A DNA stretch of 64,000 nt from Gilliamella sp. Occ3-1. Its GTDB lineage: Bacteria > Pseudomonadota > Gammaproteobacteria > Enterobacterales > Orbaceae. Below the pieces are notes generated by a model that searched no databases, had not been told where the DNA came from, and was given only the letters and a program-made list of their open reading frames with translations. The stretch is from the NCBI RefSeq assembly GCF_001690655.1, contig NZ_LZHQ01000030.1:1-64000 (forward strand), written 5' to 3'. Positions 36,421 to 47,164 of this stretch are shown piece after piece; the first letter of the stretch is position 1; each line of letters begins with the position of its first letter. Made by a program: the position numbers and the translations under genes.

Positions 36421-38628
36421 ATGAGTTATCAAGTTCTGGCACGCAAATGGCGACCAAAATCATTTTCTGAGGTTGTGGGGCAGCAACATGTCCTTAAAAT
36501 TTTGTCTAATGCACTTTCGCTAGGGCGAGTTCATCATGCTTATTTGTTTTCAGGCACTCGAGGCGTAGGTAAAACGTCAATTGCGCGTTTGTTAGCAAAA
36601 GGACTGAATTGTGAAACTGGCATTACAGCTACACCATGTGGAGTTTGTGATAATTGTCGTGATATTGAACAAGGTCGTTTTGTTGATTTACTTGAAATTG
36701 ATGCTGCATCTCGTACCAAGGTCGAAGACACTCGTGAAATACTTGATAACATCCAATATTTACCAACTAAAGGGCGCTTTAAGGTTTATTTGATTGATGA
36801 AGTGCATATGTTATCGCGCAGTAGCTTTAATGCACTTCTTAAAACTCTAGAGGAGCCACCTGAGCATGTTAAGTTTTTATTGGCAACTACAGATCCGCAA
36901 AAATTACCTATAACGATTTTATCACGTTGTTTGCATTTGCATTTAAATGTATTAGATACAACATTAATTGGTCAGCAACTTGAACATATTTTGAAATTAG
37001 AGCAAATCAGCAGCGATCCGAAAGCCATTGGGTTATTAGCTAAAGCCGCTAATGGTAGTATGCGTGATGCGCTGAGCTTAACCGATCAAGCGATTGCTCT
37101 TGGTAATGGTAAGGTCGATGCAGAATCAGTGTCGGTTATGCTTGGTACACTTGATAAGTCGGTTCCTTTTGCAATTGTTGAAGCATTACACAATAGTGAT
37201 GGTAATGCCTTAATGCAACAAGTTGAAATAGCTGCTATACAGAGCGCTGATTGGGATAATCTGTTAGCTGAAACCATTACCTTATTGCATCAAATTGCGT
37301 TATTACAAGTAGTGCCAACTGCTTTGGGTGATTATACTGATAATGAAGAGCGCATACGTTTTTTAGCGCAATATATGGCGCCTAACGATGTGCAGTTGTT
37401 TTATCAAATTTTGCTAATGGGTCGTAAAGAGCTTTCTTTTTCGCCTGATAAAAAAATTGGTGTCGAGATGAGTTTTTTACGCGCTTTAGCCTTTATGCCA
37501 AAGGTGGTTGATGCTGTTACACCACCAGTTATGGCTAGTTCGGCATCTGTTCAAGGCAATAAGCAGACTCAAACTCAAAAGCAAACTAAAGAGCCGCCTA
37601 ATACCCAATCGCAATCACAAGCAGTAATGCATGCGAATGTATCAAGGCAAGCAGAAGCTAATAATCAGGCTGTAAATCAAACTAAAAAACAATCTCGAAT
37701 TCAGCAATCTGATCCTATACTTGCAACAGTGAGCCAGCCAGTTAATCATACCGAACAGAATACACCGCAACCAGTGGTAAGTTCGCCATTAACAAATGAG
37801 CAAAGTCAGCACCACGACTTAAACGATTTAACTGTTTTGTCTTCAAAAACAGCTTCAACATCTAAAGCTAAACCAGTAACGGCGGATCTAACGATTCCTG
37901 ATGATGTGTCGTCGGTGACTAAAAGTGTTTTAGAAATGCGTATGCAGTTGATGAAAGAGGAACAAAATCCAAAAAAGTCTGAATCGGTTGATGCAAATCA
38001 ACCACAAAATTTAATAATAAACAAATCATTAACACGAATTAAACAGAGCGTTGTGTCAGTAAACAATATCGATAACAACGATAACGGCAATAGCAAAGAA
38101 GAAATTACCGCTGAAAATTATCGATGGCAAGCCAGTGGTCTAATTGCAATGAAGGAAGAATTGCTGGTCGATACTAAGGCTTTTCGTGAGTCACTAAATG
38201 GTGATAAAACTCCTGAAATGACTAAGAAATTAATTACCGAAATGGCGCAAAAAGATGCCTGGTGTGCCGAGATTGAGCAATTAGATTTACCGCCGTTAAT
38301 TAAGCAAATCGTAGTTAATTCAGCTTTTGAACAAGTAGATAGTGGAACGATTGTGTTGCATTTGCGTTCAACCGTTAAGCATTTAATTAATTCGGTATCG
38401 AATGTGATCAAGGTAAAAAAAGCGCTATGCAAACATCGTAACCAAGAGCTTGATGTAGATATTATTATTGATGATGTGAATTATAAAACACCAGTTGAAA
38501 TGCGCGAAGAGTTATACCAAGAAAAACTTGCGCAAGCGAAGATAGCCATTGCCGAAGATTCAAAAGTGGCTACAATTTGTCGATATTTTGATGCTAAGAT
38601 TGATGAAGCCAGTATTCGTCCTGTATAA
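36421..38628 (+). CDS. dnaX: DNA polymerase III tau/gamma subunit DnaX
   Basis: The clamp-loader ATPase. ATG 36421 gives MSYQVLARKWRPKSF, the conserved start; an ATG three codons upstream is unlikely. The 735-residue tau form has Walker A in GTRGVGKTSIARLL, the zinc cysteines in CETGITATPCGVCDNC, DEVHMLS, the AAA+ lid, a Gln/Asn-rich linker (about 370-470), and the tau C-terminal domains. A -1 frameshift signal at 37971-38003 would end translation at TGA 37980-37982 to make a gamma protein of 520 residues. Confidence 0.96.
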   Translation: MSYQVLARKWRPKSFSEVVGQQHVLKILSNALSLGRVHHAYLFSGTRGVGKTSIARLLAKGLNCETGITATPCGVCDNCRDIEQGRFVDLLEIDAASRTKVEDTREILDNIQYLPTKGRFKVYLIDEVHMLSRSSFNALLKTLEEPPEHVKFLLATTDPQKLPITILSRCLHLHLNVLDTTLIGQQLEHILKLEQISSDPKAIGLLAKAANGSMRDALSLTDQAIALGNGKVDAESVSVMLGTLDKSVPFAIVEALHNSDGNALMQQVEIAAIQSADWDNLLAETITLLHQIALLQVVPTALGDYTDNEERIRFLAQYMAPNDVQLFYQILLMGRKELSFSPDKKIGVEMSFLRALAFMPKVVDAVTPPVMASSASVQGNKQTQTQKQTKEPPNTQSQSQAVMHANVSRQAEANNQAVNQTKKQSRIQQSDPILATVSQPVNHTEQNTPQPVVSSPLTNEQSQHHDLNDLTVLSSKTASTSKAKPVTADLTIPDDVSSVTKSVLEMRMQLMKEEQNPKKSESVDANQPQNLIINKSLTRIKQSVVSVNNIDNNDNGNSKEEITAENYRWQASGLIAMKEELLVDTKAFRESLNGDKTPEMTKKLITEMAQKDAWCAEIEQLDLPPLIKQIVVNSAFEQVDSGTIVLHLRSTVKHLINSVSNVIKVKKALCKHRNQELDVDIIIDDVNYKTPVEMREELYQEKLAQAKIAIAEDSKVATICRYFDAKIDEASIRPV
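37956..38003 (+). promoter_or_regulatory. Programmed -1 frameshift signal in dnaX
   Basis: Slippery A AAA AAG at 37971-37977 lies in the right phase (CCA AAA AAG). An internal SD-like AGAGGA (37956-37961) lies nine bases upstream. A hairpin GGTTGAT/ATCAACC with GCAA loop (37986-38003) begins eight bases downstream. In the -1 frame the next codons are GTC TGA. This is the E. coli dnaX arrangement. Confidence 0.85.
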
Positions 38629-38659
38629 TGCGGACTATATTTTTTAATGAGGAATTATT

Positions 38660-38998
38660 ATGTTTTCAGGTGGAAAAGGTGGTTTGGGCAATTTAATGAA
38701 ACAAGCCCAACAAATGCAAGCTAAAATGCAACAAGCACAAGAGGAGATCGCTAAATTAGAAGTTACTGGCGAATCAGGTGCTGGCTTAGTTAAAGTCACT
38801 ATTAATGGTACTCACAGCTGTAAGCGCGTTGAAATTGATCCATCGCTTATGGCTGATGATGATAAAGAGATGTTAGAAGATCTTATTGCTGCGGCTTATA
38901 ATGATGCGGCTCGCCGTTTAGATGAAGCACAAAAAGAAAGAATGGCTCAGGTTACTGGTGGTATGCAATTACCACCAGGTTTTAAAATGCCGTTTTAA
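38660..38998 (+). CDS. ybaB: Nucleoid-associated protein YbaB/EbfC
   Basis: A small dimeric DNA-binding protein of the YbaB/EbfC family. The 112 residues start with a Gly/Lys-rich segment ([20 protein letters not shown]), continue with a Gln-rich helix, and contain [20 protein letters not shown]. It follows dnaX by 31 bases, as in enterobacteria; recR, normally next, is not found here. A terminator follows. Confidence 0.94.
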   Translation: MFSGGKGGLGNLMKQAQQMQAKMQQAQEEIAKLEVTGESGAGLVKVTINGTHSCKRVEIDPSLMADDDKEMLEDLIAAAYNDAARRLDEAQKERMAQVTGGMQLPPGFKMPF

Positions 38999-39031
38999 GT
39001 TAACGCACTAATTTAGTTAGTTAAACTTTTT

Positions 39032-39072
39032 ATATTGCCGACTTTGAGTATCAAGTCGGCAATATTGTTTTT
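39032..39072 (+). terminator. Terminator after ybaB
   Basis: A perfect 13-bp stem ATATTGCCGACTT/AAGTCGGCAATAT with 8-base loop, followed by TGTTTTTTT. Confidence 0.85.
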
Positions 39073-39179
39073 TTATTGCCTGTCTATTTATACAGTTTTT
39101 CTTTATTATTTTTTTGCTATCGGGTAAACTACACCTTATTATTTGCTTATTTGTTATGCTTTATTATTAAGGATATATT

Positions 39180-39788
39180 GTGATTGGTCGTTTACGTGGT
39201 ACCATTATTGAAAAGCAACCTCCTAAAGTCTTGATAGAAGTCGGTGGCATCGGTTACGATGTGTTTATGCCGATGACCTGTTTTTATGAATTACCCGAAA
39301 ATGGACGAGAAGTCATTGTGTTAACACATTTCTCCGTGCGTGAAGATGCCCAAATCCTGTATGGTTTTAATCAAGAACAAGAGCGTGAATTGTTTCGAGA
39401 ACTCATTAAAGTTAATGGAGTTGGTCCTAAGTTGGCGTTAGCCATTTTATCGGGCATGTCAGCAGCACAATTCATTAGTGCTGTTGAACAAGGTGAAATT
39501 AAAACACTAGTTAAATTGCCCGGCGTAGGTAATAAAACTGCACAACGATTAATTGTTGAAATGAAAGATCGCCTTAAACATTTTGGTGAGCAATCATCAA
39601 ATGTTAGCTTGGTTTCTGATGTAGATAGTGTTCAAAAGTCAGCTAATCAAATTGAAAGCGAGGCTGTTTCAGCTTTAATTGCATTAGGCTATAAACCACA
39701 AGAAGCTAGCCGTATTATTAATAAAGTAATTAATCCTGATATGGATTGCGAAACGCTGATTCGTGAAGCCTTAAAATCAGCATTATAA
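39180..39788 (+). CDS. ruvA: Holliday junction protein RuvA
   Basis: RuvA binds four-way junctions and loads RuvB for branch migration. The 202-residue protein has the N-terminal OB fold ([20 protein letters not shown]), two helix-hairpin-helix motifs ([32 protein letters not shown]) and the C-terminal RuvB-contacting domain. The start is GTG with AAGGAT upstream. ruvB follows after 13 bases; ruvC, often upstream, is absent. Confidence 0.96.
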   Translation: MIGRLRGTIIEKQPPKVLIEVGGIGYDVFMPMTCFYELPENGREVIVLTHFSVREDAQILYGFNQEQERELFRELIKVNGVGPKLALAILSGMSAAQFISAVEQGEIKTLVKLPGVGNKTAQRLIVEMKDRLKHFGEQSSNVSLVSDVDSVQKSANQIESEAVSALIALGYKPQEASRIINKVINPDMDCETLIREALKSAL

Positions 39789-39801
39789 ATAGAGATTTAT
39801 T

Positions 39802-40806
39802 ATGATTGAAGCGGATCGTTTGATTGCACCACAAGCGCAAAAGGAAGAAGAGTCATTAGATCGTGCAATTCGTCCAAAATATTTAGACGAATACATTGGT
39901 CAACCGCAAGTTCGTGAGCAAATGAAGATATTTATTCAAGCCGCTAAACAACGCAGTGATGCACTTGATCATGTGCTTATTTTTGGCCCTCCTGGGCTTG
40001 GAAAAACCACATTGGCTAATATTGTCGCAAACGAAATGAATGTTAATTTACGCACTACATCAGGACCTGTTTTAGAAAAAGCTGGCGATTTAGCCGCCAT
40101 GCTGACTAATCTAGATCCAAACGATGTGCTGTTTATTGATGAGATTCATCGGCTTTCACCTGTGGTTGAAGAAATTTTATATCCAGCTATGGAAGATTAT
40201 CAATTAGATATTATGATTGGTGAAGGGCCTGCAGCACGTTCAATCAAAATCGATCTTCCCCCCTTTACATTAATAGGTGCAACAACCCGTGCAGGATCGT
40301 TAACTTCACCATTGCGAGATCGTTTTGGTATTGTACAACGACTTGAGTTTTATCGGGTTGAGGATTTGGAATATATTGTTAGCCGTAGCGCTAAATTTTT
40401 GGGAATGGATCTGTCAGACGAAGGTGCGCATTTAATTGCCCAACGTTCACGCGGTACCCCCCGAATTGCAAATCGACTTTTGCGCCGTGTGCGCGATTAT
40501 GCCGATGTAAAATCAAAAGGTGTTATCGACAAAAAAATTGCTACTCAAGCGCTAGATATGCTTGATGTTGATAATGAAGGTTTTGATTATATGGATCGCA
40601 AATTATTACTGGCTATTATAGAAAAATTTATGGGTGGTCCTGTTGGTTTAGATAACATTGCCGCGGCAATTGGTGAAGAGCGTGAAACGATCGAAGATGT
40701 ACTTGAACCTTTTTTAATTCAGCAAGGTTATATCCAAAGAACGCCACGCGGTAGAATTGCTACACCTCATGCGTATCACCATTTTGGGATTATTCAGGAT
40801 AATTGA
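39802..40806 (+). CDS. ruvB: Holliday junction ATPase RuvB
   Basis: The hexameric AAA+ motor of branch migration. The 334-residue protein has Walker A in [18 protein letters not shown], Walker B in [10 protein letters not shown], sensor 1 GATTRAG, arginine finger region SPLRDRFGI, and a winged-helix C-terminus ending [17 protein letters not shown]. It is the second gene of the ruvAB pair and is followed by a terminator. Confidence 0.97.
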   Translation: MIEADRLIAPQAQKEEESLDRAIRPKYLDEYIGQPQVREQMKIFIQAAKQRSDALDHVLIFGPPGLGKTTLANIVANEMNVNLRTTSGPVLEKAGDLAAMLTNLDPNDVLFIDEIHRLSPVVEEILYPAMEDYQLDIMIGEGPAARSIKIDLPPFTLIGATTRAGSLTSPLRDRFGIVQRLEFYRVEDLEYIVSRSAKFLGMDLSDEGAHLIAQRSRGTPRIANRLLRRVRDYADVKSKGVIDKKIATQALDMLDVDNEGFDYMDRKLLLAIIEKFMGGPVGLDNIAAAIGEERETIEDVLEPFLIQQGYIQRTPRGRIATPHAYHHFGIIQDN

Positions 40807-40836
40807 ACAGTTAAAATTATACTAGTTTATGTTAAC

Positions 40837-40870
40837 AAAAAGCGTGGCTATTTGCTCAGCCACGCTTTTT
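40837..40870. terminator. Bidirectional terminator ruvB/cysK
   Basis: AAAAAGCGTGGCT pairs perfectly with AGCCACGCTTTTT around an 8-base loop, between convergent genes. Confidence 0.9.
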
Positions 40871-40899
40871 TATTAATCAAGTTTAATTCTATTTGGAAT

Positions 40900-41865
40900 T
40901 TAACCGAGCTCTTTTTCAGTAAACATGCCACTAAATAAGTCAGTACTTAAGTAGCGTTCACCAGAAGAAGGTAAAATGACTACAATAGTTTTATTAGTAT
41001 TTTCTGGTAATTTTGCTAATCGATCGGCCGCATAAACAGCGGCACCAGATGAAATTCCTGCTAATATACCTTCTTTTTCCATCAATTTGCGGGCTGTTTC
41101 GATCGCTTCTTCATTTGATACTTTTTCCACCACATCAATTAAACTTAAATCAAGATTTGCAGGAATAAAACCAGCTCCAATACCTTGAATTTTATGGGGG
41201 CCTGGTTTTATTGGTTCACCTGCTAGTGCTTGACTAATTACTGGTGAGTCGGTTGGTTCAATGGCAACTGCAGTTATATTTTTACCCTGTGTTTTTTTGA
41301 TATAACGTGTTACACCAGTAAATGTGCCGCCAGTTCCTACTCCAGCAATAAAAATATCGACTTTTCCATCGGTATCTTGCCAAATTTCAGGACCGGTTGT
41401 TTTTTCGTGAATTTCTGGGTTAGCAGGATTACTAAATTGTTGTAGCATCAGGTTCTTTTTAGGATCCCTTGCCACCATTTCCTCCGCTTTTTCGATTGCG
41501 CCTTTCATACCTTTGGCAGTTTCAGTTAATACTAAGTTAGCTCCTAAAGCTTTTAGTAGTTTTCTGCGCTCAATACTCATGCTTTCAGGCATGGTTAACG
41601 TTAGTTTATAGCCTCGAGCAGCGGCTACAGTTGCAAGTGCAATCCCAGTATTACCGCTTGTTGGTTCAATTAATTCAACATCAGTAGCTAATAAACCACG
41701 CTTTTCAGCATCCCAAATCATGTTTGAAGCAATGCGGCATTTGACACTAAAACTTGGATTGCGAGACTCAACTTTGGCTAAAATATTACCGTTACCAAAA
41801 TGTTTTAATCTGACTAATGGTGTATACCCAATAGTTTGTGAATTATCATCAAAGATTTTACTCAT
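40900..41865 (-). CDS. cysK: Cysteine synthase A
   Basis: This PLP enzyme makes cysteine from O-acetylserine and sulphide. The 321-residue protein has Lys42 in [20 protein letters not shown], the substrate loop [19 protein letters not shown], the phosphate-binding [11 protein letters not shown], and GISSGAAV. Length and start fit CysK rather than CysM. It lies alone. Confidence 0.95.
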   Translation of the reverse strand: MSKIFDDNSQTIGYTPLVRLKHFGNGNILAKVESRNPSFSVKCRIASNMIWDAEKRGLLATDVELIEPTSGNTGIALATVAAARGYKLTLTMPESMSIERRKLLKALGANLVLTETAKGMKGAIEKAEEMVARDPKKNLMLQQFSNPANPEIHEKTTGPEIWQDTDGKVDIFIAGVGTGGTFTGVTRYIKKTQGKNITAVAIEPTDSPVISQALAGEPIKPGPHKIQGIGAGFIPANLDLSLIDVVEKVSNEEAIETARKLMEKEGILAGISSGAAVYAADRLAKLPENTNKTIVVILPSSGERYLSTDLFSGMFTEKELG

Positions 41866-42348
41866 ATTAGAATCCTTATTTAGTCAAAGCTAGATAGAAT
41901 AGCCCCATCTTTCTGATTACTTAATTATATTTGCTATTATAAATTCATCTTAATAAGATGGTACTAATTTATTATTATAATGATATTCATTTAAGATATA
42001 AGGGGGGATTGTTGTTTACTGATAAGTTAAAGCATATAGTCATTTTTGTTCACTCAAAATAAAATGTAGAAACCTAATGATATTAAAATATTTTCATCCA
42101 ATAACAACGGAATCTTACTACAAAAATCATTTTTCATTATATAATCTAACTGTGGGAAAACACCGAGTTGTTTATACTTCATGATTAAAATAATCCTCTA
42201 AAAACTTATAAGGTGTTTTTCACGAAATCGCTTTATGGTGTTTAGCACGATATTCTTTTTATTGTATGTAATAAGAGTGCTGATTTTGGATCCGGTCTTT
42301 ATTAGTATGATTAAACTAAAGTACTTTTAGATGTAATTATGCATTATT
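41866..42348. other. 483-bp region with transposase debris
   Basis: Apart from the short transposase fragment listed separately, the region is AT-rich and I see no gene, no strong hairpin and no repeat. The part next to cysK (41866-41960) would hold its promoter; TATAAT-like strings are too frequent here to choose one. Confidence 0.4.
42172..42243 (-). pseudogene. Transposase C-terminal fragment
   Basis: A 23-codon minus-strand stretch reads KHHKAIS, a stop, then KTPYKFLEDYFNHEV and TAA. It resembles the (RP)HKAL-x-KTPYEFL end common to several DDE transposase families. Too little remains to name the family. Confidence 0.35.
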
Positions 42349-42855
42349 TTATCCCAAAATATCACTTTCAATTTCATATTCAATTTTTTTAATTGCCTGT
42401 TCGCAGCGGTAAATTCGGTTATCAAGTGCGGCTATTTTGCTTTGATTGATAATTTCGGGCGATAGTTCTAGCTCGTATTTCATCTCTTGTAGTCGGCGCA
42501 AGTAATCTAGGTGACGCATATGTTTTTGGGCTAAGGTTTCTGCAATAATATTTTGGAACCCTTTTTTACGCAGGCTCTGGGTTGCTAGTTCACGCGTTAG
42601 GGCAGCAATTTGGTTAACTAACTTGTCAGATAAAAAAGTTATTTGTTCAACTTTTTCTAATTTTATATTAGCAACTAGTACTTGATAAGTTTGTTTGATT
42701 TTTTCAAGATAAAACGTTTTATCTGTTACAATTTTATTAGTTTGAAATAGCTGCTCGTCAAAATAAGGTTCTTGAAATTGTTGCTCGTTTGCTAAATTAA
42801 TTTGCTGTTCTAATTTGTCAATTTGCTTTTGTAGTATAGTGAGTAAATTTGCCAT
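42349..42855 (-). CDS. priC: Primosomal replication protein PriC
   Basis: PriC helps reload DnaB at stalled forks. The 168-residue helical protein is diverged but shows the family marks: PYFDEQLFQTN near residue 30, RHLDYLRRLQEMKYELE, and NRIYRCEQAIKKIEYEIE at the end. Length is close to E. coli PriC (175). It follows yfbV by five bases on the same strand. Assignment is by pattern, so moderate. Confidence 0.78.
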   Translation of the reverse strand: MANLLTILQKQIDKLEQQINLANEQQFQEPYFDEQLFQTNKIVTDKTFYLEKIKQTYQVLVANIKLEKVEQITFLSDKLVNQIAALTRELATQSLRKKGFQNIIAETLAQKHMRHLDYLRRLQEMKYELELSPEIINQSKIAALDNRIYRCEQAIKKIEYEIESDILG

Positions 42856-42860
42856 TGTGA

Positions 42861-43343
42861 TTATTCTTTATAATAAGTTGAGCTATTATTGTCTTGACCG
42901 AAATAATCACCTAAATGCAATTTGGCTAGGTTGATAATTTTCATAAACGCTTCAAAAGTTAATTCATTGTCTTTTGTACTATTTTCAGCAATGATTTTTT
43001 TAATAATTAGCTTTATTTTTAATTGGTTATAACAGTCAATTAGATTAAGCGGTAAGGGCGATAGTGCACGTCGTCCTAGCCAAAATAACCCTTGTAAAGG
43101 TATACTTAAAGTAAATAGTATGGTTGTTATTGTTACAGCAATTTGTGCTGGCATGTAATATTGCCAAACTAGTAAGCCAACAATAATAGGAGGTAAGTAT
43201 TTATTTGCGGTTTTTATGTGGTTAATAATTTTTAATTCAGGAAATGAATGTGCTAGCTGTTTGTCCATTGGGCAAAGCTTCATATACCTATGCCCGGCTT
43301 TAAATGTGGTTATTAAATTCATATTTTTGTGATTCCTCGACAT
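42861..43343 (-). CDS. yfbV: UPF0208 membrane protein YfbV
   Basis: A two-helix inner-membrane protein of unknown function (in E. coli linked to Ter macrodomain insulation). Visible are FKAGHRYMKLCPMDKQLAHS, the helix pair around YLPPIIVGLLVWQYYMPAQI, and the signature PLQGLFWLGRRALSPLP. It is divergent from ackA, as in E. coli. ATG 43343 or ATG 43322 could be the start; GAGGA lies 11 bases before the second. Confidence 0.85.
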   Translation of the reverse strand: MSRNHKNMNLITTFKAGHRYMKLCPMDKQLAHSFPELKIINHIKTANKYLPPIIVGLLVWQYYMPAQIAVTITTILFTLSIPLQGLFWLGRRALSPLPLNLIDCYNQLKIKLIIKKIIAENSTKDNELTFEAFMKIINLAKLHLGDYFGQDNNSSTYYKE

Positions 43344-43517
43344 TCACTTCTTATTGTCTTAAAATAGTGCCCATTCAAATTGGGGACTCTCTCTATTTTA
43401 TCTCAAAAAGCAAGATATCAGAAGTCACCTTAGCGTAGTCACATTGATTTTAAATCATGTGTAAAGTTACCAATTTTGATTGGTATATGTCTTTTTATTC
43501 AATTTATAGGAATTACT

Positions 43518-44723
43518 ATGTCATCAAGTAATAACGCTCTTGTTCTTAATTGCGGAAGTTCATCATTAAAATTTGCCATTATAAACCCTGAAAATGGTGA
43601 TGAGTTTTTATCTGGTTTAGCTGAATGTTTTCATCTTCCTGATGCTCGTATTAAGTGGAAGCTTGATGGTGTTAAGAACGAAGCGTCTTTAGGGGCTGGC
43701 GCAGCACACAGTGAAGCAATTCGTTTTATTGTTAATAGCATCTTCCCACAAAAACCAGAATTATTAGATAGCATTAAATCGATTGGTCATCGTATTGTTC
43801 ATGGTGGCGAAAAATACACCCAGTCAGTTGTTATCGATGATTCCGTATTAAAAGGAATCGAAGAAGCATCTGCCTTTGCACCGTTACATAATCCTGCACA
43901 TTTAATTGGTATTCGTGAAGCATTTGCTGCGTTCCCGCACCTAAAAACTAAAAACGTTGCTGTTTTTGATACTGCATTCCATACAACAATGCCAAAAGAA
44001 GCTTATCTATATGCTCTTCCAAACGAACTTTATACTAAACACGGTGTTCGTCGTTATGGTGCGCATGGTACTAGTCATTATTATGTTAGTCGCGAAGCTG
44101 CAAGATTATTAAATAAACCAGTTGATCAAACTAATGTTATCACTTGTCATTTAGGTAATGGTGCATCAATTACTGCTGTTAAAAACGGTGAGTGTGTTGA
44201 AACTTCAATGGGCTTAACTCCGCTTGAAGGTTTAGTAATGGGTACACGTAGTGGCGATATTGATCCGGCGATTATGTTCTTCTTACATGATAACTTAAAA
44301 ATGTCTGTTGCTGATATTAATAATCTTTTAAACAAAAAATCTGGTTTATTAGGTTTAACAGGGGTAAGTAGTGACTGTCGTTATGTAACAGATAATTATG
44401 ATAAAGACGAAAATGCTAAAAATGCTTTAGATGTTTTTGTTCATCGTTTAGTAAAATATATCGGTGGTTATGCTATGCTTTTAGATGGTCGTTTAGATGC
44501 TATCGTGTTTACTGGTGGTATCGGTGAAAACTCTGAAGAAGTTCGTCGTATGGCACTACAAAAATTAAGTATTCTTGGTTTTGAACTTGATCAAGAACGT
44601 AATCTTGCAGCTCGTTTTGGTAAGGGTGGCAAAATTACTAAAGATGGTTCAGCTATTGCGATGGTCATTCCAACCAATGAAGAACTTGTCATTGCTCAAG
44701 ATGCTGCGCGCCTAACAGCGTAA
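43518..44723 (+). CDS. ackA: Acetate kinase
   Basis: AckA makes ATP and acetate from acetyl phosphate in mixed-acid fermentation. The start is ATG 43518, because AGGAA stands five bases before it; the longer frame from 43476 would add a poor hydrophobic leader. The 401-residue protein has [11 protein letters not shown], the [11 protein letters not shown] region, [25 protein letters not shown] and FTGGIGENS. It is followed by a terminator-like hairpin and pta. Confidence 0.96.
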   Translation: MSSSNNALVLNCGSSSLKFAIINPENGDEFLSGLAECFHLPDARIKWKLDGVKNEASLGAGAAHSEAIRFIVNSIFPQKPELLDSIKSIGHRIVHGGEKYTQSVVIDDSVLKGIEEASAFAPLHNPAHLIGIREAFAAFPHLKTKNVAVFDTAFHTTMPKEAYLYALPNELYTKHGVRRYGAHGTSHYYVSREAARLLNKPVDQTNVITCHLGNGASITAVKNGECVETSMGLTPLEGLVMGTRSGDIDPAIMFFLHDNLKMSVADINNLLNKKSGLLGLTGVSSDCRYVTDNYDKDENAKNALDVFVHRLVKYIGGYAMLLDGRLDAIVFTGGIGENSEEVRRMALQKLSILGFELDQERNLAARFGKGGKITKDGSAIAMVIPTNEELVIAQDAARLTA

Positions 44724-44733
44724 TTAATATTCA

Positions 44734-44754
44734 AAACCGCCTAAATGGCGGTTT
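44734..44754 (+). terminator. Hairpin between ackA and pta
   Basis: AAACCGCC/GGCGGTTT with a TAAAT loop, followed by GTTTTT. It would attenuate read-through from ackA into pta. Confidence 0.75.
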
Positions 44755-44789
44755 GTTTTTATACAATAAAGATTTAAGAGGTAATAATT

Positions 44790-46940
44790 ATGTCTCGTAC
44801 AATTATGCTCATCCCAACTGGCACTAATGTCGGGTTAACAGGTGTGAGTCTGGGCGTTATTCGAGCTATGGAGCGTCAAGGTATTAATTTAAATGTGTTT
44901 AAACCTGTCGCGCAACCAAGAGCTGGTGGCGATGCGGCAGATAATACCACAACCCTAGTGAGCAACAATACATCAATTCCAACACTAAAACCGCTTAAAA
45001 TGAGCCATGTTGAAAACCTATTAGGTTTAAATCAACAAGATGTGTTAATGGAAGAAATCGTTGCCCTTTATGCCGAAAATACTAAAGGAGCTGATGTTGT
45101 TTTAGTTGAAGGTATTGTGCCAACATCTGATTATCCTTTCGCTAATGAACTTAATAATAACATTGCTAAAACTCTTGGCGCCGAAATTATTTTTGTAGTT
45201 AATATGGGCAAAGATACGCCAGAACAACTTAGAGATCGTATTGAAATTGCTCGTTCTAACTTTGGTGGCATTAAAAATGATAAAATCGTTGGTGTGATTG
45301 TTAATAAAGTCAATGCACCAGTTGAGGAGCAGAATCTTGCTCGTCCTGATGTTGCTGAAATTTATCATACACCTAAATTTGACGATAAAAAAATTACTAT
45401 CGATGATTTAAATGCACACAGTCCATTGCCTGTTCTTGGTTGTATTCCGTGGAATATCGATCTAAGTGCTTGTCGTGCTATAGATATTGCTAAGCATTTT
45501 GACGCAAAAATTATTAATGAAGGTGATATAAAAAATTGCCGTATTAAGCATATATCTTTCTGCTCACGTAGTGTGCCTAATATTATCAATCATTTACAAC
45601 CAAATTCACTGTTAGTGACTTCTGCTGATCGTGCTGATGTATTAGTGACGATTAGTTTAGCTGCCATGAATGGTATGGCAATTGGTGGTGTACTCCTAAC
45701 TGGTGATTATGAAATCGACGATAAAGTCGCAAAATTATGCCAACCAGCTTTTGATACTGGTTTACCTGTATTTACGGTTAAAACCAACACTTTCCAAACC
45801 TCTATCAATTTACAACAATTTAATTTAGAAATCCCTGTTGATGACAAAGAGCGTATGGAAAACACCCAAAATTATGTAGCTGATCATATTGATGCTAAAT
45901 GGATTAAATCATTAAATGAAGTAGTGAATTCTGCACGTCGCTTGTCTCCTCCTGCATTTCGTTATCAATTAACAGAACTTGCTCGTAATGCGAAAAAAGT
46001 AGTGGTATTACCAGAAGGTGATGAACCAAGAACAGTTAAAGCAGCTGCAATTTGTGCTGAACGTAACATTGCAAAATGTGTTCTTATTGGTAATCCTGAC
46101 GAAGTGCGTAAAGTTGCCGCTTCACAAGGCGTGACTTTAGGTCAAGGAGTAGAGATCGTTGATCCTGAAAATATCCGTGAAAAATATGTTCCTCGCCTAG
46201 TTGAATTACGTAAAAATAAAGGGATGACTGAAGTTATTGCTCGTGAGCAATTGGCTGATAATGTTGTATTGGGTACCATGATGCTTGAAGCTAATGAAGT
46301 TGATGGCTTAGTATCAGGAGCGGTGCATACAACAGCTAACACTATTCGTCCACCGTTACAATTAATTAAAACTGCACCAGGCAGTTCCCTTGTTTCATCG
46401 GTGTTCTTTATGTTAATGCCTGATCAAGTATATATTTATGGTGACTGTGCAATTAATCCAGATCCAAATGCACAAGAGTTAGCCGAAATTGCCATTCAGT
46501 CAGCTGATACAGCAATTGCCTTTGGTATTGAACCGCGTGTTGCGATGATCTCCTACTCAACAGGTAGCTCTGGTCAAGGTGCTGATGTTGAAAAAGTGAA
46601 AGAAGCAACTCGCATTGCTCAAGAAAAACGTCCAGATCTTATGATCGATGGCCCATTACAATATGATGCAGCGGTAATGCCTGATGTAGCTAAATCAAAG
46701 GCGCCTAATTCACAAGTTGCAGGTAAAGCTACTGTGTTTATTTTCCCTGATCTTAATACAGGTAATACCACATATAAAGCAGTACAACGTTCAGCGGATC
46801 TTGTTTCGATTGGTCCTATGCTACAAGGCATGCGTAAACCTGTGAATGATTTGTCTCGTGGTGCATTAGTTGATGATATTGTTTACACTATTGCATTAAC
46901 CGCAATTCAATCAGCACAAGAACAAAACGCTGCAAAATAA
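44790..46940 (+). CDS. pta: Phosphate acetyltransferase
   Basis: Pta exchanges acetyl between CoA and phosphate. The long 716-residue form has an N-terminal DethioB-synthetase-like P-loop domain ([20 protein letters not shown]), a DRTGG-type domain, and the C-terminal PTA domain from about 395 ([48 protein letters not shown]). AAGAGGT precedes the ATG. It pairs with ackA. Confidence 0.96.
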   Translation: MSRTIMLIPTGTNVGLTGVSLGVIRAMERQGINLNVFKPVAQPRAGGDAADNTTTLVSNNTSIPTLKPLKMSHVENLLGLNQQDVLMEEIVALYAENTKGADVVLVEGIVPTSDYPFANELNNNIAKTLGAEIIFVVNMGKDTPEQLRDRIEIARSNFGGIKNDKIVGVIVNKVNAPVEEQNLARPDVAEIYHTPKFDDKKITIDDLNAHSPLPVLGCIPWNIDLSACRAIDIAKHFDAKIINEGDIKNCRIKHISFCSRSVPNIINHLQPNSLLVTSADRADVLVTISLAAMNGMAIGGVLLTGDYEIDDKVAKLCQPAFDTGLPVFTVKTNTFQTSINLQQFNLEIPVDDKERMENTQNYVADHIDAKWIKSLNEVVNSARRLSPPAFRYQLTELARNAKKVVVLPEGDEPRTVKAAAICAERNIAKCVLIGNPDEVRKVAASQGVTLGQGVEIVDPENIREKYVPRLVELRKNKGMTEVIAREQLADNVVLGTMMLEANEVDGLVSGAVHTTANTIRPPLQLIKTAPGSSLVSSVFFMLMPDQVYIYGDCAINPDPNAQELAEIAIQSADTAIAFGIEPRVAMISYSTGSSGQGADVEKVKEATRIAQEKRPDLMIDGPLQYDAAVMPDVAKSKAPNSQVAGKATVFIFPDLNTGNTTYKAVQRSADLVSIGPMLQGMRKPVNDLSRGALVDDIVYTIALTAIQSAQEQNAAK

Positions 46941-46967
46941 GTTTAGCAAAACGTTTTAACTATTGAT

Positions 46968-46992
46968 AAAAGGTGATGCAATATCACCTTTT
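46968..46992 (+). terminator. Terminator after pta
   Basis: AAAAGGTGAT pairs perfectly with ATCACCTTTT around GCAAT, 28 bases after the pta stop. Confidence 0.85.
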
Positions 46993-47164
46993 AATTAAAT
47001 TTAGCCAACAAGTAATAGTTTTTTAAAGCTTGAGTTATAGCGATTCAGTTTTAAAGTATTTTGTTCTAGAAATTTGCGACAAGGTCTTCAAAAACTTATT
47101 TTAAGTCAAGTCCAAGCATTCAAAGTTGATAAAAACAATAAATAATAAAAATTTATAAATGATT

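Noticed and set aside
46993..47164. Possible gene between the pta terminator and the MarR gene
   Set aside because: Only AT-rich DNA without a frame, hairpin or repeat.
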